Source: Sphaerulina vaccinii (Eukaryota; Ascomycota; Dothideomycetes; Mycosphaerellales; Mycosphaerellaceae). From it: a DNA stretch of 64,000 nucleotides. The stretch is taken from contig JAKUDP010000017.1 of the NCBI GenBank assembly GCA_022570795.1, positions 124,001 through 188,000 of the forward strand, in the 5' to 3' direction. This document shows, piece after piece, positions 54,640-60,955 of the stretch. Within the stretch, counting starts at the first letter, position 1, and every line of letters begins with the position of its first letter. The notes beneath the pieces were generated by a model that was given only the letters and a program-made list of their open reading frames with translations, searched no databases and was not told the DNA's origin. A program made the position numbers and the translations under genes.

Positions 54640-55217
54640 TTAGTCCTCTTCATCCTCCCCACCTTCATCCCCATCTTCAATCCCCTTAACCATACTCAAA
54701 TCTTCCATCCCATCATCCTCATCCAGTACAACCCCACCAACCCCTCTCCCCCTCTCCTGCTCCCTCCCAATTCTCTTAATAACCCCCCTCGCCCTCCTAA
54801 CAGCCTCTTCCTCACTCTTCTTAATCGTCCCACTAACCCTCACAACCTGAATCACACATTCCTCCCCACCTACCCTCGTAACAAACGTCAAAGCAGCCCA
54901 AACCATCCTATAATGCGCTCTCGCCACCCGGATGATGGCGGTGGAAGTTGCAGCAGAACAATATTTGATTTGTAGAGAGCCGGCGATCATGCCTGCGCCG
55001 TAGTCGCCGAAGAGTTCGGAGACATTTTCTTTTATCATGCGGTGGAGGATTGCAGAGGAGAATTTGTCGCTGGTGGGGCGGCGGAATTGGATTGTCCAGG
55101 GGAGGGGTCCATCTGTACTTGAGGTGGGCTACTTGAGGAGGGTCTGGATGGCTTCGATTCGCTTGGGCTTGGATAGAGGATGTTGATGAGCAGGTAGCGG
55201 TGTTTTATTCGGACCAT
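54640..55217 (-). CDS. POP5: RNase P/MRP protein subunit Pop5 (reading-frame break after the first segment)
   Basis: The first segment, from ATG 55217, reads MVRIKHRYLLINILYP, the invariant Pop5 start. The second is in another frame from about 55112: GPLPWTIQFRRPTSDKF, MIKENVSELFGDYGAGMIAG, SLQIKYCSAATSTAIIRVAR, AHYRMVWAALTFVTR and VVRVSGTIKKSEEEAVRRAR. It then ends in a long acidic tail (DEDDGMEDLSMVKGIEDGDE). The frames join only if bases are removed. Removing 55113-55132 (GT...AG, but just 20 bp) or 55113-55168 (GC...AG, 56 bp) restores a 185- or 173-aa protein. A 1-2-base indel or base error in this low-complexity part is the other explanation. Role: an essential subunit of RNase P (tRNA 5' ends) and RNase MRP (pre-rRNA). 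Confidence 0.85.
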
Positions 55218-55524
55218 TTGGATGGTATGTCTTCAGGATGTTGCTTGATGATTTTGATATTCTTGGTAGTTCCCGGTATTGGGTGTCTTCAGCCTTCTTC
55301 ACGTAGTTCTCGATAGTCGTTGATGGCGAGTATGATGGGCATAGTCTTGTCTGTTATTCGAAGTCCTGTTATTACATATCTCGATGTCGTTGTTGTCGTC
55401 AGAAGGTGAAGTCGCGTTGGTTGGAGTGTGTCAAAATGCGCCGGAGCCAATTCCGCTCTTCCCAAAAAAGTCTCCAACAGCTCTTCTTCTTCTTCCTGTC
55501 TTCAACACAACGACTACAGCAAGA
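55218..55524. promoter_or_regulatory. Divergent promoter of POP5 and ESF1
   Basis: About 307 bp between the two start codons, which point away from each other. Both genes act in RNA processing, so co-regulation from a shared region is plausible. No specific site recognised. Confidence 0.5.
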
Positions 55525-57582
55525 ATGTCCGACTCACGCTTCTCGGCGCTCCAAAGCGACCCTCGCTATCGTCTCCCCTCACGAAAAGCCGCACGAACAT
55601 CCGTTGACCCTCGCTTCTCAACGCTCTTCACCGACGAACAGTTTCGCAAAAAGGCTTCCGTAGATCGGTATGGAAGGAAGATTAAAGCTGAGGACGGGAA
55701 GAAGGACTTGGAGAGGTTGTATAGACTTGATAAGAAGAAGAAGAAGCCAGAACGAGAGGTGGTAGGAAGTAGTGACGAAGAAGAGAGTCAGGAGGAAGAG
55801 GAAGTAGAGGAGAAAGTAAGAGATCCAGCGCGCGATGGCGGGTTTGATGAGTCGAGTTCTAGCGAAGAGGACAGCGATGAAGAAGAGGAAGAAGACGAGG
55901 AAGCGGAATGGGCAGATGCGACTGCTGGACAGGAACAAACGGAAGATATCCCTATGGGCGAGGTCACGAAGAGGATTGCTTGTGTGAATCTCGATTGGGA
56001 CAATATACGCGCTGCGGATGTCATGGCGGTGGCGAGCAGTTTCTTACCGGCGAGCGGGAAGGTGGAGAGCGTCATCATATATCCTAGTGAGTTTGGGAGG
56101 GAACGATTGGAGAGGGAGCAGTTGGAGGGGCCGCCGAGGGAGATCTTCTCGTCGAGTAAGAGGAAGGTGGAGGAGGAGAGTGATGAGGAGGAGGATAGCG
56201 AGAGTGAGGATGATGAAATGGTCAAGGAGAGGTTGCTGAAGCAGCAGGCCAGCGAGGGGGAGGAGTTCGACACTGCGAAGCTCAGGCAATACCAGCTGGA
56301 ACGACTACGATACTACTACGCCGTGATAGAGTGCTCGGATCCGGGCACTGCGAAAGTGCTCTACGATGCAATGGACGGGAGAGAATACCTTTCAACCTCA
56401 AACTTCTTCGACCTGCGATTCATTCCAGACGAAACATCCTTCGAAGACGATGAGGTCCACGACGAATGCTTACAGATCTCACAAAGCTACAAACCCAACG
56501 ACTTCCGAACCGAAGCTCTCACACACTCGAAAGTCCAACTTACATGGGACCAAGACGACGCTACAAGAAAAGAAGTCCAGAAACGAGCTTTCTCGAGAGC
56601 AGAAATGGACGATAACGACATGCAAGCATACATCGGCTCAGATGATAGTGATGCAGACAGCACGTCTTCTCGTATGTCTGTAGCTGAGAAGAAGAAAGCT
56701 GCAAAGCGAGCTTCTCTGCGTACTGCGCTTGGTCTAGGAGCAGAGCCTATGAAAGCTTCCTCCAAGAAGAATGATGCAGAAGTCGGCGAGATGCAAATCA
56801 CATTCACATCAGGTCTCAGTAACGCCAACAGCAAAGACAGAGGCGAAGTCTTCGAGAACGAACCTCAAGATGAGGAGTCCACGCGCCAGCGCTATGTGCG
56901 TAAGGAAAAGGAACGCAAACAGAAGAGAAAGGAGAGGATGAAGGCTAGAGCTAATGGCGAGACTGTGAATTCGGAAGCCGAACAAGAAGAAGTTGTGGGA
57001 CAAGCCGACTCAGAAGACAACGACGAAGATCCCTTCAACGACCCCTTCTTCAACGACCCCGCCCTCGCAGCAAAGAATGAGAAGGCCGCTAAGAAAGCCG
57101 AACGAGATGCCAAACGTGCTGTCCGTGAAGCTGCAGCTACCGAAGCTGAAGGTCGCAAAGCTGAATTGGAGCTTCTCATGGCGGGAGATGATCAAGGTGC
57201 TAAGCACTTTGATATGAGAGATATTGAGAAAGCCGAGAAGTTGGCCAAGAAGAAGGGCAAGCACTTGAAAAAGAAGGATAAGAAAGCGCCTGCGGAACTG
57301 GATGACTTCAAAGTGGAGACAGAAGATCCTAGGTTCAAGGCGCTATTCGAAAGCCACGAGTACGCCATCGATCCGACCAACCCGAAGTTCAAGAAGACGA
57401 AGGGTATGGAGACGCTGCTGGAGGAGGGAAGGAAGAAGAGAAAGGGCAGGCATAACGAAGAGGACGCAGAGCCCTCGGAGAAGAGGAAGAAAGTCAAGTC
57501 TACCAACGAGAGGGATGCTGGAGCAGACGATGTCAAAGGACTTGTGGCGAGGTTGAAGAGCAAAAATAAGAGCAAAAAGTAA
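55525..57582 (+). CDS. ESF1: Pre-rRNA processing protein Esf1
   Basis: Single exon, 685 aa; the ATG at 55525 (MSDSRFSALQSDPRYRLPSR) matches the family start. The frame is open further up to 55384, but the extra residues look like leader. Landmarks: DPRFSTLFTDEQFRKKASVD with RYGRK, an acidic tract, the RRM-like domain TKRIACVNLDWDNIRAADVM and LRYYYAVIECSDPGTAKVLY with NFFDLRFIPDE. Then the C-terminal NUC153-type motif TEDPRFKALFESHEYAIDPT with NPKFKKTKGM. Highly charged Lys/Glu runs fill the rest. Known role: nucleolar factor for early cleavages of the 18S rRNA precursor. Confidence 0.95.
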   Translation: MSDSRFSALQSDPRYRLPSRKAARTSVDPRFSTLFTDEQFRKKASVDRYGRKIKAEDGKKDLERLYRLDKKKKKPEREVVGSSDEEESQEEEEVEEKVRDPARDGGFDESSSSEEDSDEEEEEDEEAEWADATAGQEQTEDIPMGEVTKRIACVNLDWDNIRAADVMAVASSFLPASGKVESVIIYPSEFGRERLEREQLEGPPREIFSSSKRKVEEESDEEEDSESEDDEMVKERLLKQQASEGEEFDTAKLRQYQLERLRYYYAVIECSDPGTAKVLYDAMDGREYLSTSNFFDLRFIPDETSFEDDEVHDECLQISQSYKPNDFRTEALTHSKVQLTWDQDDATRKEVQKRAFSRAEMDDNDMQAYIGSDDSDADSTSSRMSVAEKKKAAKRASLRTALGLGAEPMKASSKKNDAEVGEMQITFTSGLSNANSKDRGEVFENEPQDEESTRQRYVRKEKERKQKRKERMKARANGETVNSEAEQEEVVGQADSEDNDEDPFNDPFFNDPALAAKNEKAAKKAERDAKRAVREAAATEAEGRKAELELLMAGDDQGAKHFDMRDIEKAEKLAKKKGKHLKKKDKKAPAELDDFKVETEDPRFKALFESHEYAIDPTNPKFKKTKGMETLLEEGRKKRKGRHNEEDAEPSEKRKKVKSTNERDAGADDVKGLVARLKSKNKSKK

Positions 57583-57684
57583 AGCAGGTAATGTATAGAT
57601 CGTAATCTGAAAGACGTGCCTTGGACGACGACTGCCACCTCTCGCTCCAGGTTAAGGAATTGCCATGATGTCAAGTAAAACAGC

Positions 57685-57829
57685 AAAAAAGTCGTCTCCG
57701 TCTTCACGCAAGACTCTCCGAACAAGAGCACTCAGACTACGTTCAGTCTCGCTGCCTCGTGTCATCTTAGCTTTTCACCATGCATCAGCTGTACCGACGA
57801 CTTACTGGCATGCCACTAGACTAGGACGA
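57685..57829 (-). ncRNA. tRNA-like RNA unit R1
   Basis: Read on the minus strand: TCGTCCTAGTCTAGTGG, hairpin TCGGT-ACA-GCTGA (57785-57797). The 3' block is altered (GACGACTTTTTTGC) with a six-base T-run at 57685-57690. CATATACTT begins 33 bp upstream. It ends about 100 bp from the ESF1 stop codon. Confidence 0.76.
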
Positions 57830-57926
57830 CTGTTACGACTCCCAGACTTTGACAAGTATATGATCTCCCATTACCAGCAGGGACAGAAAGCAAAAAGGAG
57901 ACTGACAAAAGGAGGACTTGGAAAGC

Positions 57927-58066
57927 AAAACAATCGCCTTTCGCGCTAGTGGCGGACGACTACATGGGACCAAATACAGGCTACTCTGTACGCAGACTGT
58001 GCAAGTGTATGTCAAGCATCAGCATACGCCGACGACTTACTGACTCGACCACTAGACCATTGGCGA
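57927..58066 (-). ncRNA. tRNA-like RNA unit R2
   Basis: TCGCCAATGGTCTAGTGG start. Hairpin TCGGC-GTAT-GCTGA (58019-58032). The 3' block AGGCGATTGTTTTGC has its T-run at 57927-57930. CACATACGGCT begins 33 bp upstream. Confidence 0.84.
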
Positions 58067-58141
58067 CTGTTGAAAACGCAGGAATCTCAGCCGTATGTGG
58101 AACTTCACAGACAGGCTGTGCTGCGACCCAAAAAGAGAAGC

Positions 58142-58285
58142 AAAACAATCAGTTTCGCCTGAAGATTACCAAACATGCGTGGAGCGCTAGGTCCTGACCG
58201 GCCTTTGTAGTCCACCGCAACTGCGCAAAATCTGTTAGCATTGCATACGCAACGACTTATTGGTTGTACCGCTAGACTAGGACGA
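58142..58285 (-). ncRNA. tRNA-like RNA unit R3
   Basis: TCGTCCTAGTCTAGCGG start. Hairpin TTGC-GTAT-GCAA (58241-58252), where both arms differ from the consensus yet still pair. 3' block CTGATTGTTTTGC with T-run at 58142-58145. CATATACCCC lies 34 bp upstream (one extra G in the spacer). Confidence 0.8.
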
Positions 58286-58385
58286 CTGGTTAGAAGAAAG
58301 GAAATTTGAGGGGTATATGACACTCACATCGCAGAGATGAACACAAAGCAAAAAGCAAAAGATGATGGGAGGAGAGTGGAGAAGC

Positions 58386-58532
58386 AAAACAGTCGCTTCT
58401 AGTGGAACCAGTTTCACCGCTGTCGCAGTAGGCCTCAGGCCTGAATTGGCCTTACGACCAGGCTATGTTCGCACAGGATGTTAGGCATCGTAGAGCACGA
58501 CGACTTACGAGCATGCCGCTGGACTAGGACGA
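58386..58532 (-). ncRNA. tRNA-like RNA unit R4
   Basis: TCGTCCTAGTCCAGCGG start. Hairpin TCGT-GCTCT-ACGA (58488-58500), again a compensated change. 3' block GCGACTGTTTTGC with T-run at 58386-58389, followed by a second CTTTTGCTTTTTGC. A GTATATGTATTG element sits at about the usual place. Confidence 0.8.
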
Positions 58533-58607
58533 CTGTTGAGAGAAGACCAGTCTCTGCAATACATATACCTCTATAGGAAGAGGTGTCCTGCAAGGATCCA
58601 AGAAGCA

Positions 58608-58634
58608 AAAAAAAACATACAAAACGATCGCCTG
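58608..58634 (-). repeat. Orphan 3' block between units R4 and R5
   Basis: On the minus strand GGCGATCGTTTTG, followed within 10 nt by a run of nine T (58608-58616). It matches the 3' end of the RNA units, but no box A block lies 125-150 bp upstream of it except unit R5's, which already has its own end. It is either the remains of a deleted unit or an alternative end of R5. Confidence 0.55.
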
Positions 58635-58700
58635 CATCTAGCGGCAGAGACAGATCATTCCAGACCTTTGAAACACAATACAGCAGGACTGCAAAACTGC

Positions 58701-58837
58701 AAAACAATCGCTGACAGCGGTGTGAGTGTTGGGAGTGTCACAGACTCGTTTGGGTCTCTCGACTCAACTCACGAATACTGCCATCAAGCATCAGCATACG
58801 CCAACGACTTACCGACTAGGCCACTTAGCCTGGACGA
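58701..58837 (-). ncRNA. tRNA-like RNA unit R5
   Basis: TCGTCCAGGCTAAGTGG start, box A diverged. Hairpin TTGGC-GTAT-GCTGA (58791-58804). 3' block AGCGATTGTTTTGC with T-run at 58701-58704. No clear TATA-like element at the usual place. A further GGCGATCGTTTTG block lies beyond it, listed separately. Confidence 0.72.
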
Positions 58838-58923
58838 CTGTTGAAGGAAGATGAAATTATGATTCCTCATCGAATGATTCCTCATCAAGATGCTGTTTCC
58901 GCGCAGAGGTGCAAAGGAGATGC

Positions 58924-59071
58924 AAAACAATCGCTCACTGGAACAGCGGAGCAGGTATTACAAGTTCTCTGCAAAGCAGAGAGTATCTGTCTCAACTCGA
59001 AGGTACTACTCCTAATGTTCAGCATCAGTAATACTGACGACTTACTGGTTCTACCACTAGACCACGGACAA
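58924..59071 (-). ncRNA. tRNA-like RNA unit R6
   Basis: TTGTCCGTGGTCTAGTGG start. Hairpin TCAGT-ATT-ACTGA (59025-59037), perfect and compensated. 3' block AGCGATTGTTTTGC with T-run at 58924-58927. CATGTAGCACC begins 33 bp upstream. Confidence 0.84.
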
Positions 59072-59163
59072 CTGTTGAAGATGAAGAAATGGAGGTGCTA
59101 CATGAGTGCCAACCGAGCCTCAACCTCCAAGCAAAAGGTGAGTTCAGAGAGTAGAGGAGATGC

Positions 59164-59314
59164 AAAACAATCACCCTCTGAACCGAGAGCAGCTACTGCG
59201 CTCGAGAAACATCTCAGGCCCGTATAGACCTGGGAACAGGGCTTGAGTATACGCTAATCACCGAGCGTCAGCTGTACCGACGACTTACTGGTCTTGCTGC
59301 TAGACTACGGACGA
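59164..59314 (-). ncRNA. tRNA-like RNA unit R7
   Basis: TCGTCCGTAGTCTAGCAG start. Hairpin TCGGT-ACA-GCTGA (59268-59280). 3' block GTGATTGTTTTGC with T-run at 59164-59167. The upstream element is degenerate (CGAATAGCTT), still at 33 bp. Confidence 0.8.
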
Positions 59315-59431
59315 CTGTTGATAATCGAGGAATCGATAAGCTATTCGAATCCTCAGTTGTTCCTGGACATGTCAAAATGACAGACGACAGCCGTGGTTGA
59401 GAAGACAAGACTTTTGTGCAAAACAGGAAGC

Positions 59432-59556
59432 AAAACAACCGTACGCAGACCCGGTCACCGGTGACCCGTCAGGTCGACTGACGTGCTGCTTGTTAGCGAC
59501 ATATCAAGCGTCGGTTATACCAACGACTTACTGACCTGATCATAATGCCTGGACGA
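59432..59556 (-). ncRNA. tRNA-like RNA unit R8
   Basis: TCGTCCAGGCATTATGATCA start with a lost box A, then TAAGTCG and hairpin TTGGT-ATA-ACCGA (59511-59523), fully compensated. 3' block CGGTTGTTTTGC with T-run at 59432-59435. CAAGTACC at 33 bp upstream is only weakly TATA-like. Possibly inactive. Confidence 0.7.
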
Positions 59557-59670
59557 CTGTTGCTGAGTGTGAATTCGTCATGGTACTTGATATCTCATAT
59601 GGTACTTCAGCAGAGCAAAAGAAAGCCGAGTTTTGTCGATTCCTGCATCGAAGATTGGAGGAGAAAATGC

Positions 59671-59816
59671 AAAACAATCGAATGCAGCGAGGAGTTGTTG
59701 ATAGCTTGGTACTATGTGCCAAGTCCGTTCATGAACTTTGAGCGTCAGATCTGCTTCTCATACTCAAGCATCAGCTGTGCTGACGACTTACAGTACTACC
59801 ACTCGACTAATGAGGA
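59671..59816 (-). ncRNA. tRNA-like RNA unit R9
   Basis: TCCTCATTAGTCGAGTGG start. Hairpin TCAGC-ACA-GCTGA (59771-59783). 3' block TCGATTGTTTTGC with T-run at 59671-59674. CATATGTCATTT begins 33 bp upstream. Confidence 0.8.
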
Positions 59817-59915
59817 CTGTTGAAGAGTAAGGATCTCAAATGACATATGACTGCTCATATTACATTGTCCGATGCCAAGGATGAAAGTCGCAGCCAATGC
59901 CAGCAAAAGACTAGC

Positions 59916-60041
59916 AAAACAATCTGACATGGCGAAGCCGTAAAACTCGAGAATAGCCCTTCTGTCCTTAAGTCCTGCTTACTCGTCTCAAGCATCAGCA
60001 TAGCTGACGACTTACCAGTTCTGCCAGTGAGCCAATAGCGA
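59916..60041 (-). ncRNA. tRNA-like RNA unit R10
   Basis: TCGCTATTGGCTCACTGG start. Hairpin TCAGC-TAT-GCTGA (59995-60007). 3' block CAGATTGTTTTGC with T-run at 59916-59919, and CTTTTGC directly after it. CATATGCAGCTT begins 33 bp upstream. It is the outermost unit of the right array. Confidence 0.78.
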
Positions 60042-60108
60042 CTGTTGAAGATGCAGAATATGAAGCTGCATATGGTTATTCATATCCCACACGAAATCAC
60101 AGGCCGTT

Positions 60109-60681
60109 CTATATCACATTACCCTGATCCATCGTCCCCAACCTCCTCCTCTCAGCAAATTCCGTCCTACTCAGAGGCGGCCCAGCGATAGCATGCAACG
60201 AATTAAGAATCGGATCATCACTCCACTCAGCAGGTTCATCAGAACCATATTGATCTTGAGAAGCATTGATCTCCTTCCACGGATAGCACGATTCTGAGCA
60301 ATTATCTTCATTAAGCTCATGCCAGAACCTCACCCTACGCTGTAACAACATCAATTATTTCTCGCGGTGGCTGGAAGACATACATTCATTACTCACCCCA
60401 AACTCCTTCTTCGCCAAACTATGCACTTTCCGAATATACCTATCCGCACAAGCTGAATACCTTCCACTGACTTTCGAGCTGAAAGTTAGAAACTTGGTGC
60501 CATCACGAGGTATCCCGGCGATTCCTCCTACTATGAAGTCGTAGTAGCCGACTTTCGAAACCACTTGTGGGTCGGTCGCGAAGGCTTCTTGTACAGATCT
60601 GAGAAAGCGGGACCAAGAAGCTTTGTCTTCTGAAGAGTTTGTGAGGCAGGGATAGATGTCGAAGCCGGAGTCGTATCCCAT
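60109..60681 (-). CDS. Unknown protein, 171 aa
   Basis: Exons 60397-60681 and 60109-60339 (GTGAGT donor, TTACAG acceptor, phase 0). N-terminus MGYDSGFDIYPCLTNSSEDK. It continues WSRFLRSVQEAF and VGYYDFIVGGIAGIPRDGTK, then FSSKVSGRYSACADRYIRKV before the splice. After the splice comes RRVRFWHELNEDN and an acidic region, ending MDQGNVI. No signal peptide and no known domain. It lies between the right RNA array and the secreted yellow-family gene. Confidence 0.68.
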
Positions 60682-60923
60682 TGTTCTTGTTGATCAGGAG
60701 AGTGATATAGTGAGAAGCTCATATGTGAGGTTCTCGATGCCGGATTGTGCCCTTGTCGACGGCCTCCGCTCTTGACTGGGGGCGGCATAGTTCTATGGCC
60801 TGGTCCTGGACGATTCCTTGTTAGCAGAAGCTTGATATGTGTCCGTGTTGTGTTGATGATCAGTGATGGCTCGTAGGAACACATGTGCATCCGGATGTGC
60901 TTGCAGACCTTACTAGTCAAGAG

Positions 60924-60952
60924 TCGTCGATAGTCAAGTGGTATAGAGTACA
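60924..60952 (+). repeat. Solitary partial copy of the RNA unit 5' block
   Basis: TCGTCGATAGTCAAGTGG, preceded by AG as in the arrays, matches the box A block of the units (for example TCGTCGATGGTCTAGCGG in L9). It is on the plus strand, so it points away from the right array. After TATAGAGTACAC the likeness ends, just before the stop codon of the next gene. No hairpin or 3' block follows. Confidence 0.55.
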
Positions 60953-60955
60953 CTT

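Larger units (their letters stand above)
57685..60074 (-). repeat. Right array: ten tRNA-like RNA gene units in tandem
   Basis: Ten copies on the minus strand, first bases at 60041, 59816, 59556, 59314, 59071, 58837, 58532, 58285, 58066 and 57829 (spacing 219-305 bp). The order of elements in each copy is the same as in the left array: CATATA-like element, box A block, hairpin, variable core, GCGATTGTTTTGC. The array is transcribed toward ESF1, so the two arrays face each other across POP5 and ESF1. Confidence 0.88.

Noticed and set aside
51953..60041. Array units as ordinary tRNA genes
   Set aside because: The 5' half has tRNA geometry, but the hairpin loops are 3-5 nt instead of 7, most units lack a B box (GGTTCGANTCC), and there is no T-arm or paired 3' acceptor with the right distance (units are 125-153 nt).
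51953..60041. Array units as a CRISPR-type array or simple satellite
   Set aside because: The genome is eukaryotic, repeat blocks are too diverged and each unit has its own promoter-like element. In a satellite the divergence would be even along the unit, which it is not.
51953..60041. Array units as box C/D snoRNAs
   Set aside because: TGATGC after the hairpin resembles a C box (RTGATGA), but no matching CTGA D box is found at a constant place near the 3' end.
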